Origin: Porphyromonadaceae bacterium COT-184 OH4590
GTDB taxonomy: Bacteria > Bacteroidota > Bacteroidia > Bacteroidales > Paludibacteraceae
Length of the DNA stretch: 35,597 nt
Direction: 5' to 3'
Assembly (NCBI GenBank): GCA_000768855.1
Contig: JRAN01000057.1
Location: 1-35,597 of the forward strand
Part shown: piece after piece, positions 16,814 through 24,212 of the stretch
Layout of the letters: every line of letters begins with the position of its first letter
Numbering within the stretch: the stretch's first letter is position 1
Made by a program: the position numbers and the translations under genes
Notes under the pieces: generated by a model
Told to the model about the DNA's origin: nothing
The model's database searches: none
Seen by the model: only the letters and a program-made list of their open reading frames with translations

Positions 16814-17671
16814 CTAAATAAGTTTCGTTTTATACATAAATACAACTTGTAGTATTATTAAAAACTTTTGAAAGTTTGGCACCCTTATCCGTTTTTTTAA
16901 CACTTTTTCGGGCGAAGTTCTTTTTATCTTGTCAAACAGGCATTTGTAATAATAAATTGCTATAGCAACAGCAAGTTTGGATCTCCCGGGTAATTGTTTT
17001 AATCCTGACCAAACCTCATCAAAATCTTTTTGTATAGATTGTTCAATAATCTGTTTTGTCTGTTTATTGAATGGCTGGTTTGATATTTCGGGGAAATAGC
17101 TTCTGCCCAAATTGTTTATGTCGTCTTTTAAATCTCTCAAAAAATTAACTTTCTGAAATGCCGAACCTAATTTTTGAGCAGGTTGCTTCAACTTTTCAAA
17201 CAGTTGGTTGTCTCCATTACAAAAGACTTTTAAACACATCAATCCTACCACATCAGCCGAACCGTAAATGTATGATTCTAAATCTGTCAAATTGTTATAT
17301 TCCGTTTTTGATAAATCTTTTTCCATACTTTTCATAAATGACTTAATGTACTCAACATTTATATCATATCTTTTTACCGTATCGGCAAATGCCGCCAAAA
17401 CCGTATTGGTGCTAATTCCGTTTTTTAAAGCATAATCCAAGTCTTCATTTAACTTGCTCAATAAAAAAGATTGGTCATACCCTTGAAAGCTATCTACTAT
17501 TTCATCGGCAATTCGCACAAACCCATAAATAGCATAAACAGCCAGCCTCTTCTCTTTTTCCAATAACGATGTTGCCGAAGAAAAAGAAGTGCTGTACTCT
17601 TTTGTAATCAACATTGATATTTTATAGCTATTCTGTAAGTAAAAATTTACATTCATTTCCAATTCGGGCAT
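16814..17671 (-). CDS. crtB: Phytoene/squalene synthase family enzyme, CrtB
   Basis: About 285 aa. Head-to-head prenyl synthase with both Asp-rich magnesium sites: DEIVD in YGFVRIADEIVDSF and DLKDD in FLRDLKDDINNLGRSYFP. It condenses two GGPP (or two FPP if a C30 pathway) to start carotenoid synthesis. I prefer ATG 17671 (MPELEMNVN) or 17656 (MNVNFYLQ) over the farthest start at 17707, because conserved sequence begins only after these. It is the first gene of the minus-strand operon, with a good promoter about 235 bp upstream. Confidence 0.86.
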   Translation of the reverse strand: MPELEMNVNFYLQNSYKISMLITKEYSTSFSSATSLLEKEKRLAVYAIYGFVRIADEIVDSFQGYDQSFLLSKLNEDLDYALKNGISTNTVLAAFADTVKRYDINVEYIKSFMKSMEKDLSKTEYNNLTDLESYIYGSADVVGLMCLKVFCNGDNQLFEKLKQPAQKLGSAFQKVNFLRDLKDDINNLGRSYFPEISNQPFNKQTKQIIEQSIQKDFDEVWSGLKQLPGRSKLAVAIAIYYYKCLFDKIKRTSPEKVLKKRIRVPNFQKFLIILQVVFMYKTKLI

Positions 17672-17907
17672 ATTTATTTTATAAATGTGTTTCTTTTTTA
17701 AATGCAAATACTTCAGTTTGATGGTTTAGAAATTACTTGTTTTGCAAGAACTTGGTATTCTGTAGTATTGGTGTATATAATCCATTTTATTTCTATAAAT
17801 GTTATAGTCAAATTACTTTATTTTGTAAATTCTTTTATGTTTACTATTATACAATTAATTTCAGATAAGGTTGTTTATCAAATGATATCATATACGCCAT
17901 AAAAATA

Positions 17908-17939
17908 CAAAAGTAGAAAAAATTTTATTCTCATCCAAT
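17908..17939 (-). promoter_or_regulatory. Promoter of the carotenoid operon
   Basis: On the minus strand ATTG (17939-17936) is followed after 20 bp by TACTTTTG (17915-17908), an exact -7 TAnnTTTG match. The start point would be near 17902, leaving an untranslated leader of about 230 nt before crtB, long enough for post-transcriptional control. No known riboswitch was recognised in that leader (17672-17902), which is AT-rich. Confidence 0.55.
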
Positions 17940-17969
17940 AAAAGTTTTTGTATAGATATCGCCCTCCCT

Positions 17970-18752
17970 CTATCCTTTAGCAGGATTCAGAAAGTCGGTC
18001 ACCGTTTCGTAGAATTGCCCGGGATGCATCATGACCAGTTCGCCATGTTCCATGTCCGGTATTTCCCGCAGCTGTACGCCGTTTACATGGCTCAATACCC
18101 AACGGATGTTGCTTTTCCGGGCGTTTTTTTCGCGAGAGCCGTAGCAAAACAGCGTTTCCGTCGACAACTTGGGCATGGGGTTTGGCATGTCGTAGTTGTT
18201 GGCAGAGTCGAAGATATTCCAAATGGTTTTTCCCGAAAGGCCTTTCAGAAACAGAAGTATGGCTTTGTATTCGGCTTCCGGATCGCAGCCTTCGGGTGTC
18301 CAGCGTTTGGGATCGAAAAAGAGCTTTAGGACGAACATGCTGCTCCTGAGGAGTTGAATCATCAGGTAATCGCGAAGCAGGATCAGACGCGTGAACCAGT
18401 ATGGAAATTCGTAGGGCGTTGTGCCTCCGTCGACGATGGCTTTACGCACCTCTATTCGCTGTTCCGCCAACAGGCGTAAAACCATTGCCCCACCGATACT
18501 CAGTCCGTAAGCGGCATAAAGTTCCTTATACCCACGTTTCAATAAATAGTCGGTGGTGTCGCCGACGGTTTTTTCTACAGAGATAAAATCCGTTTTCTCG
18601 GCAGGGTCGTGTCCTTCCAAAGCGGGAACAATCACATGAAACTCCTTCGAGAGCAGCTCTATGGAGTGCATATAATCTTTCCAGCAGGTACATGACCCTT
18701 GAAAAAAGAGCAGTTTCCTCTGATTTTCGATACCGAATTCGTAAATGTTCAT
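17970..18752 (-). CDS. Alpha/beta hydrolase
   Basis: About 260 aa. Alpha/beta-hydrolase fold with nucleophile elbow GLSIGG (Ser about residue 93), oxyanion region FFQGSCTCWKDY near the N-terminus, and a C-terminal EHGELV providing the catalytic His. No signal peptide, so cytoplasmic. The start MNIYEFGIENQ at 18752 is favoured over an ATG 30 bp upstream. The gene lies 61 bp downstream of the stop of a truncated exporter remnant (18813), so it was probably once co-transcribed with an ABC exporter. Substrate unknown. Its GC content is higher than that of the carotenoid genes beyond it. Confidence 0.78.
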   Translation of the reverse strand: MNIYEFGIENQRKLLFFQGSCTCWKDYMHSIELLSKEFHVIVPALEGHDPAEKTDFISVEKTVGDTTDYLLKRGYKELYAAYGLSIGGAMVLRLLAEQRIEVRKAIVDGGTTPYEFPYWFTRLILLRDYLMIQLLRSSMFVLKLFFDPKRWTPEGCDPEAEYKAILLFLKGLSGKTIWNIFDSANNYDMPNPMPKLSTETLFCYGSREKNARKSNIRWVLSHVNGVQLREIPDMEHGELVMMHPGQFYETVTDFLNPAKG

Positions 18753-18812
18753 ATAGTATAAATTTGCTGGTTTTCGATACAATCTTTCAACCGTCCTTCA
18801 TTCATGGTTTTT

Positions 18813-18885
18813 TACCCTGCTTTGCTTTGCCTCTCTACCATACGGGCGAACTCGCCTCCCTGTTTCATCAGCTCGGCGGGATGAA
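18813..18885 (-). pseudogene. 3'-end remnant 1 of an ABC exporter gene
   Basis: On the minus strand this encodes HPAELMKQGGEFARMVE followed by RQSKAG and a stop. The first 17 residues are identical to the end of the intact exporter at 22008-23738 (HPAELMKQGGEFARMVE then KQKKN). Homology stops abruptly at about 18883; the sequence 18886-18987 beyond it is unrelated. The tail SKAG is shared with remnant 2 but not with the intact gene. Confidence 0.8.
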
Positions 18886-18987
18886 GGCCTGTCAACACGA
18901 GACGAACGCTGGTGCGGGAGACCAAACTTCAAATTTGTGTGTAATCCCGCCTGACGCAAAGCCCATGTTGGCGGTAGTTGTTTCTCT

Positions 18988-19776
18988 CTATTTCGTTTGG
19001 TCTGCATAGTTCCAATACATCACTGTCGCTATATACCCTGCAATGCTCGTCAGGACTAAAATTCCGTAGCTGTAATTGTCAAGTAAGATTTTGTATTCGC
19101 CGCCTACACCACTATAAAGTGCGGGGACTGACCAAGGAAAATATGAGCCGTAACCTGTCGCTGCAATTACTTGTGCAAATACCAATGTCAATGCAACAAA
19201 GCCCAAAGGTGCAAGATAGCCTTTGCTCCAAAGAGCGAAAAATGCAATCGGAAAACCAATAATAATTGTCAAAACGGTCGTAAAGAAATAGTCGCCTAAC
19301 GATTGGAGCAGCCAACCACTGCCCGGTGGTGGGAGTTGCAAAAGTGCTCCGAAAACAAATGCCAGCAACAAATTTGACAGCACAAGCAGGAAACACCAAA
19401 GTACGAACAGACTAAATTTTGCGTTCAGAATTTGTGTTCGTGATGTAGGGAGTGAAAGCAAATCTTTAGCTGTTCCGTCAGAATATTCACGACCAAAAAT
19501 CCAACTTGCCACGAACCCGAAAACCAAAATACCGCCAACGCTAACGGTTTGTGTTAGTATATCAAAATACGATTCCCAATTTGCCTCAAAGTTCATTGCT
19601 TTTGCTTTGGCAACAAGTGCGCCTGTTTTTCCCAATGCTTCGCCACCTTGAATGATAAAAATGCAAACAGCACCCATAATTGGTGCTAATGCAAATGCGA
19701 TAAAAGTTGCCCAAATAATTTTCGAGTATTTTATTTTTATCAGTTCTGCTTGTAATGCACATATTTGCTGTTTCAT
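18988..19776 (-). CDS. ABC-2 type permease, Bcr-like
   Basis: A 262-aa membrane protein with six predicted helices (about 20-40, 75-95, 115-142, 158-178, 185-205, 235-255) and the LQAELIKIKYSKIIW start and FGREYSDGTAKDLLSLP loop typical of BcrB-like ABC-2 permeases. These work with BcrA-like ATPases, often against bacitracin-like antibiotics or for lipid/peptide export. Its start overlaps the ATPase stop by 4 bp (ATGA), so the two are translationally coupled. Substrate is unknown; no two-component regulator is present. Confidence 0.82.
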   Translation of the reverse strand: MKQQICALQAELIKIKYSKIIWATFIAFALAPIMGAVCIFIIQGGEALGKTGALVAKAKAMNFEANWESYFDILTQTVSVGGILVFGFVASWIFGREYSDGTAKDLLSLPTSRTQILNAKFSLFVLWCFLLVLSNLLLAFVFGALLQLPPPGSGWLLQSLGDYFFTTVLTIIIGFPIAFFALWSKGYLAPLGFVALTLVFAQVIAATGYGSYFPWSVPALYSGVGGEYKILLDNYSYGILVLTSIAGYIATVMYWNYADQTK

Positions 19777-20690
19777 CGTTTGTTTCCTTTTATGGTTCGC
19801 AGAAAATACATTTCTAAATCTTCCGTAAACAGGAAAATTTGTTTCGGTGGAAGTCCGTTTTCTGTCAATAGTTTTGATATGAGTTCCGGTTTTTCCAATG
19901 CTTCGCTATCTGTAATTTCTATTTCATCTGTCTCTATTGGTTCAACTGAATAATTGGCATTTTGTAAATGTTGAATTGCCTTTTGATTGTCGGTTGTTTG
20001 CACCAGAATTTTCTTGATGATTTGACTTGATAATTCTTCTGTTGTCAACTCCTTAATCAGTCTTCCTTCGTGAATAATGGCAATACGGTTTGCAACTTTG
20101 GAAATTTCGCCGAGTATGTGACTTGAAAGAAAAATAGTCGAACCGTTTTTGGCGAGGTCGGTTAAAAGCTCCCGAACTTCTACAATTCCTTCCGGGTCTA
20201 AACCGTTTATCGGTTCGTCCAATATCAGAAGCTTAGGTTTGTGTATGAGTGCTTTTGCAAGTCCTAACCGTTGTTGGTTGCCAAGTGATAAGGCGTTGGC
20301 TTTGGTGTTTATGTATTTTGTGAGTTTTAGTTTTTCAATAATCTCGTCAATCACTTTGAGGTTGTTCTGTTGTCGCAATTTGTAAATCACTTTCAGGTTT
20401 TCGTAAACCGAAAGATTGGGATATGAATAGGGCGTTTCAACCAAATAACCGATTTCATTCCATTGTCTGAATTGCAGTGTAAGTTCGTTGCCAAAAAGTG
20501 TGATTGTTCCGCTATCGGGCTTTATCATTCCTAACAGCATACGGATTAGGGTTGTCTTACCCGCACCGTTTAGTCCCAAGAAACCGTAAATCTCGCCCTG
20601 ATTAACGTGAATGGAAATGTTGTCTGTCGCAACGGTTGAACCGAAGCGTTTCGTTAAAGTATTTGTCTTTATGATTTCCATCTTTTCCAT
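19773..20690 (-). CDS. ABC transporter ATPase, Bcr-like
   Basis: A 305-aa single ATPase. Walker A GLNGAGKTT (about residue 40), Q-loop YLVETPYSYP, signature ALSLGNQQRLGLA, Walker B LLILDEP, D-loop GLDPEG and H-loop SSHIL are all intact. The C-terminal 90 residues form the regulatory extension usual in BcrA-like proteins. M1 at 20690 and M4 at 20681 are both possible; GGAAAAG precedes M4 as a Shine-Dalgarno-like run. It pairs with the permease at 18988-19776. The module sits exactly between two exporter 3'-end remnants. Confidence 0.85.
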   Translation of the reverse strand: MEKMEIIKTNTLTKRFGSTVATDNISIHVNQGEIYGFLGLNGAGKTTLIRMLLGMIKPDSGTITLFGNELTLQFRQWNEIGYLVETPYSYPNLSVYENLKVIYKLRQQNNLKVIDEIIEKLKLTKYINTKANALSLGNQQRLGLAKALIHKPKLLILDEPINGLDPEGIVEVRELLTDLAKNGSTIFLSSHILGEISKVANRIAIIHEGRLIKELTTEELSSQIIKKILVQTTDNQKAIQHLQNANYSVEPIETDEIEITDSEALEKPELISKLLTENGLPPKQIFLFTEDLEMYFLRTIKGNKR

Positions 20691-20736
20691 TATCTATGAA
20701 TAGTTTGCTACAATTGCTATTAACGGTCAGGCGATA

Positions 20737-20901
20737 TTAGTTAGACTTAAATGATAAATTTTCCTCTGAAAACAAAGGTACAGTGTTACACTGTCGCCAA
20801 TCGCCGTTTTCGGTGGAAACGTATTTTTCAAGTTTGTCAGTAAACTTATCCAACGCTTTTTTGAAAGCAACCTTGTATCTATTCTTTTCGCTTATATTCA
20901 T
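20737..20901 (-). CDS. Small ORF of 54 codons, unknown
   Basis: ATG 20901 opens MNISEKNRYKVAFKKALDKF, continues with EKYVSTENGDWRQCNTVP and ends at TAA 20737-20739. An exact -7 box (TACCTTTG) lies just upstream at about 20914-20907, without a clear -33. The amphipathic N-terminus and abrupt end look like the first part of a longer protein that was cut off; I cannot name a family. It is 46 bp ahead of the ATPase and could be a leader ORF of that pair. Confidence 0.35.
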   Translation of the reverse strand: MNISEKNRYKVAFKKALDKFTDKLEKYVSTENGDWRQCNTVPLFSEENLSFKSN

Positions 20902-21041
20902 AACAGCAAAGGTAACTATTCTTCGTTTTTAATTCATTTCTTGGAGGGTGGTTTTTACTGATTTAATTTTTACAAACACATTGATCAATAAAAACATCAA
21001 ACCTTTAGATTACAAAGTTACAAAATTTTCTATAATCAAAG

Positions 21042-21066
21042 AGGGAGCTATTGCCCCCTCTTTTTA
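21042..21066. terminator. Hairpin with T-run beside exporter remnant 2
   Basis: GAGGGAGC, loop TATT, GCCCCCTC (one A-C mismatch) followed by TTTTT on the plus strand; on the minus strand the stem follows the stop of remnant 2 by a few bases. Probably the ancestral terminator of the exporter gene whose remnant ends at 21065. The space 20902-21041 holds nothing else I can recognise. Confidence 0.5.
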
Positions 21067-21237
21067 CCCCGCTTTGCTTTGACTCTCTACCATACGGGCG
21101 AACTCGCCGCCCTGTTTCATTCGCTCGGCGGGATGTCCCTGTTCGGCTACGCACACCTCTTTGAGCACGACCACTTTGTGGGCATTGGCTACAGTACGCA
21201 TGCGGTGAGCGATGATGAGCACGGTTTTGTTCTTAGT
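21065..21237 (-). pseudogene. 3'-end remnant 2 of an ABC exporter gene
   Basis: About 150 bp (21086-21237) match the end of the intact exporter (22025-22176) with only scattered substitutions. The minus-strand translation runs NKTVLIIAHRMRTVANAHK, VVVLKEVCVAEQGHPAER, MKQGGEFARMVESQSKAG, stop. It covers the H-loop (IAHR) and the C-terminus but has no Walker motifs, so it is non-functional. The gene body was replaced by the lipoprotein gene at 21256-21987. Its QSKAG ending matches remnant 1. Confidence 0.88.
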
Positions 21238-21255
21238 TTTATTTTTTTAAAGCTA

Positions 21256-21987
21256 TCATTCATTATATTCAAACTCTATATCAACTACTTCTGCCTGACG
21301 ATTTCCAATCTGATAGATGATACGATTATCATCTACCAATTCTTTTAAGATTTCGATTGAATGTTTATCCGTAACCAATGTTAGTTTTTTTATTCCTGTT
21401 ACACCATTCGGGTGTACAAAATTTTTAGGTTTCGGTTCCACATTTTCATAGTAAGACATTAAAAAAGGCAATCCCAAGTTGTTAGGGAAGAACAGCTTCC
21501 ATCTCAGTTTGTTCCCTTTAATGTCGTTTCGTTTTACTTTTTTCCAATAGAATCCTTTCTCATTATATTTTGCTTCTAACCATTTAATTTGTTCATCAAG
21601 ATTTCCCGCATCTTTTTCTATACAAAAGCTACCTATATTTTTATTGACTATTTCTACATTAGACATTCTGTCTATTAGGGGTTTCCAACCTAAGAGAGAG
21701 AATATCTTTTTCTGAAAAGTTGAAATATATTTTGCATTAATTAATTCTATAAATGGTCCTTCACTAAAATATATCAAAGCATTGACATCTTTGGTATCTT
21801 GCCCATATTCTACATAGAAGCCTTTTTCTTGCCATTCTTTTACGGCTTTCGGCAAATCATCAACTCCATATATTATATGGCTTGCTCTCATCCTATTTTT
21901 TAAAATAGGAATTTCTCCTTCTATTACTTTTTTATTTATTGAACAGGAAATAAATAATAAAGAAATCAATATTATACAGTTTTTCAT
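21256..21987 (-). CDS. Glyoxalase-like (VOC) domain lipoprotein
   Basis: A 243-aa protein with lipobox FISC (Cys about residue 15) and a vicinal-oxygen-chelate fold beginning MRASHIIYGVDDLPKAVKEWQEKGF, with GPFIELIN as a second strand motif. It resembles the glyoxalase-like domain family found as single large VOC proteins. AT-rich compared with the exporter fragments on both sides, consistent with insertion at this point. Metal-ligand positions are not all clear (His near residue 33, Glu in FIELIN), and the substrate is unknown. Confidence 0.72.
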   Translation of the reverse strand: MKNCIILISLLFISCSINKKVIEGEIPILKNRMRASHIIYGVDDLPKAVKEWQEKGFYVEYGQDTKDVNALIYFSEGPFIELINAKYISTFQKKIFSLLGWKPLIDRMSNVEIVNKNIGSFCIEKDAGNLDEQIKWLEAKYNEKGFYWKKVKRNDIKGNKLRWKLFFPNNLGLPFLMSYYENVEPKPKNFVHPNGVTGIKKLTLVTDKHSIEILKELVDDNRIIYQIGNRQAEVVDIEFEYNE

Positions 21988-22007
21988 TTTATTTTAATTT
22001 TTGCTTT

Positions 22008-23738
22008 TTAATTCTTCTTTTGTTTTTCTACCATACGGGCGAACTCGCCGCCCTGTTTCATCAGCTCGGCGGGATGCCCCTGCTCGGCTACGCGTCCCTC
22101 TTTGAGCACGACCACTTTGTGGGCATTGGCTACGGTACGCATGCGGTGAGCGATGATGAGCACGGTTTTGTTCTTTATCAGCTCCGAAATACCGGCTTGT
22201 ATTTTCGTTTCGTTCTCGACGTCGAGGCTGGCGGTGGCTTCGTCGAGCAGTACGATGGGAGCGTCTTTGAGCAGGGCGCGGGCAATGGAGATACGTTGAC
22301 GCTCACCGCCTGAGAGCGACGCTCCGTTTTCGCCGATAAGCGTATCGTATCCCTGCGGCAGACGGCTGACGAACTCGTCGCACTGTGCCAGACGGGCAAC
22401 GCGGCGAACTTCTTCGTCGGTGGCGTCCTGCTTGCCGACACGTATATTATCCGCCACGCTGGCATTGAAGAGCAGCACATCCTGAAAGACTACGGCATAG
22501 TTGCGGAGCAGGGCTTCGGGGTCAATCTGCGAGATGTCTTCACCGCCAAGGGTGATGCGTCCGCCGTTGATGTCCCAGAAGCGGGCGGCAAGTTTTGCAG
22601 AAGTGCTCTTGCCTCCGCCCGAAGGACCTACCAGCGCCGTTACCTCTCCCTGACGTGCCGTGAACGAGACGCCCTGCAACACCTGTTTGCCTTCCTCGTA
22701 AGCAAAATCGACCTTGTCGAAAGTGATGTCGTAGTTGTTCGGTTGATATTCCGTCTTGCCCTGCTGTATGGGCATTTTTTCCATCTCCTTCATGCGGTTG
22801 ATGCGTACGTCGAGAACAGTGAGCCCTGCAACGCTGTTGAATATCTCGCTGATGGGGTTGTAGATACTTGCCGATATCATCAGGAAGATGAGGTAGGTAA
22901 ATACATCGACCGTGCCGACTGACAAGAGGTAGGCTCCGACTATGACGACCGTTGCCATACCGAGCTTGAGTATCGCATTGGCTCCGTTAATCAGAAGATT
23001 TCCGACAAATTCGCCTTTGGTGAGGCTTTTTTCGTAACGGTTCAGGCTTCGGTCGAGGCTTTCGAGGTATGCCTCTTCGCCGTTGTAGGCTTTGATTTCC
23101 TGCACGCATTCGAGTCCTGCCTGAACCTGTTCGGCTACATCGAGTTTGGTGTGATGATAGTCGACGTTGAGCCGGTCGAGCAGCTTCTTCGACAGCAATA
23201 TCAGCAGCAGAGCCACCGGAACCACCCAAAGCAATGCCAGAGCCAGTTGCCACTGGTAGAAAAAGAGCCCCACACCGATAAGCAAGGTGGTGAAGGCGGA
23301 GGCAAAGAGCTGGGGCATGGTGTGCGAAAAAAGTTGCTCCATAATATTATTGTCGTCCATGATATTCGACGTCAGGTCGGAAAGGTTCTTCTCGCCGAAG
23401 AATGCCAACGGCAACTTGCGAAGCTTCTCGGCAAGTGCGATACGGCGGTTGGCACTCTCGGTATAGATGTTGGAAAAGGTATTGGTATATTGCCAAAGGG
23501 CAATGACGAAAGCGACCGTCAGAAAGGCGACGGCTACCGCTGCATAGTACCAGAAACCGTTGGTAACGGTGCTATGAGGGTCGAATACAGGACGGAGATA
23601 TTCCGTCAGAAACATAAACACAAATACTGCCGGAAACATCATGGCAATATTCAACAGGGCAGAAAAAACAATTCCTCCTGCCAGCGAGCGCGCCCCTTTT
23701 TCCGAAAGGGCAAAACGGTTCTGAAAATAATTAAGCAT
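22008..23738 (-). CDS. ABC exporter-fold protein (TMD-NBD half transporter)
   Basis: A 576-aa half transporter: six transmembrane helices in residues 1-310, then an ATPase with Walker A GPSGGGKST, Q-loop VFQDVLLF, signature LSGGERQR, Walker B IVLLDEATASLDVENE and H-loop IAHRM. The catalytic Glu is present. Markedly GC-richer than the genes around it. Its probable partner is the protein at 33147-34898, which has the LDEATAFADPENE variant; such pairs include IrtAB/YbtPQ-like systems that import siderophores despite an exporter fold, as well as true multidrug exporters. The two halves, usually adjacent, are separated here by about 9.4 kb. The 3' end of this gene is duplicated at 18813 and 21065. 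Confidence 0.85.
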   Translation of the reverse strand: MLNYFQNRFALSEKGARSLAGGIVFSALLNIAMMFPAVFVFMFLTEYLRPVFDPHSTVTNGFWYYAAVAVAFLTVAFVIALWQYTNTFSNIYTESANRRIALAEKLRKLPLAFFGEKNLSDLTSNIMDDNNIMEQLFSHTMPQLFASAFTTLLIGVGLFFYQWQLALALLWVVPVALLLILLSKKLLDRLNVDYHHTKLDVAEQVQAGLECVQEIKAYNGEEAYLESLDRSLNRYEKSLTKGEFVGNLLINGANAILKLGMATVVIVGAYLLSVGTVDVFTYLIFLMISASIYNPISEIFNSVAGLTVLDVRINRMKEMEKMPIQQGKTEYQPNNYDITFDKVDFAYEEGKQVLQGVSFTARQGEVTALVGPSGGGKSTSAKLAARFWDINGGRITLGGEDISQIDPEALLRNYAVVFQDVLLFNASVADNIRVGKQDATDEEVRRVARLAQCDEFVSRLPQGYDTLIGENGASLSGGERQRISIARALLKDAPIVLLDEATASLDVENETKIQAGISELIKNKTVLIIAHRMRTVANAHKVVVLKEGRVAEQGHPAELMKQGGEFARMVEKQKKN

Positions 23739-23767
23739 TGTATGATATGTTTTTATTAGTTATTATT

Positions 23768-23801
23768 TAGGTGTTGGGTTTTAGGTTTTGGGTTTTGGGT
23801 T
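23768..23801. repeat. Telomere-like G/T-rich tract
   Basis: Plus strand TAGGTGTTGGGTTTTAGG followed by further TTTTGGGT units. It overlaps the last codons of the VOC gene, whose C-terminal NPKPKT and stop are encoded by the repeat. One of about eight related tracts in the window. Confidence 0.8.
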
Positions 23802-24152
23802 GTTTTCGAAAAATTCCAGCCAATGTCCGTCGGGGTCTTCGAAGGTCAGCAGTTTGCCGTAAGGCTCTTCCCTAATACCTCCAATCAGCCTGACTCCGAG
23901 AGAAATCAAATGTTCCTGCATCTTTTCGATATGCGCTACCTCAAACATAATTCGTGTCTTTCGGGGCTGCACCTTACCTTTCTCCGCCGGTCGTTGCAGA
24001 AGGGCAAACGATGTTTCGCCCAAATCGAATTCCACCCAGACACCGTCGTCCTCAACGAATTTGACGGTAAAGCCTATGTCTTGATAAAAACGAACGGATT
24101 GCTCCATATCGCTCACATAAACCCAGCAGGCATATATTTTACGTATTTTCAT
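23781..24152 (-). CDS. Small VOC-family protein (glyoxalase/bleomycin-resistance fold)
   Basis: A 123-aa one-domain VOC protein: IYACWVYVSDMEQSVRFYQDIGF, then VEFDLGETSFALLQR, and the second half ending LLTFEDPDGHWLEFFEN, the classic closing motif with the metal-binding Glu. Such proteins dimerise and act as dioxygenases, isomerases or antibiotic-binding proteins; the specific role is not readable. The C-terminal NPKPKT derives from the telomere-like repeat, so the original C-terminus has been replaced or extended. It sits 43 bp upstream of the exporter gene and was probably co-transcribed with it. Confidence 0.8.
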   Translation of the reverse strand: MKIRKIYACWVYVSDMEQSVRFYQDIGFTVKFVEDDGVWVEFDLGETSFALLQRPAEKGKVQPRKTRIMFEVAHIEKMQEHLISLGVRLIGGIREEPYGKLLTFEDPDGHWLEFFENNPKPKT

Positions 24153-24161
24153 CTGTCTTTT

Positions 24162-24212
24162 CAGGTTTTAGGTGTTAGGTGTTGGGTTTTGGGTGTTGGG
24201 TTTGGGGTTTTG
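24162..24212. repeat. Telomere-like G/T-rich tract
   Basis: Several tandem units of TTAGGTGTTGGG / TTTTGGGTG type. The stop codon (24175-24177) and the last residues (TQHPKPNT) of the NAD(P)-binding protein are encoded inside it. Confidence 0.85.

Noticed and set aside
17970-18752. Hydrolase as part of the carotenoid operon
   Set aside because: A promoter for the carotenoid genes lies between them, composition differs, and the hydrolase is linked to the exporter remnant upstream of it.
23151-23759. 202-codon plus-strand ORF opposite the exporter N-terminus
   Set aside because: Antisense shadow of the transmembrane domain, with no recognisable motif.
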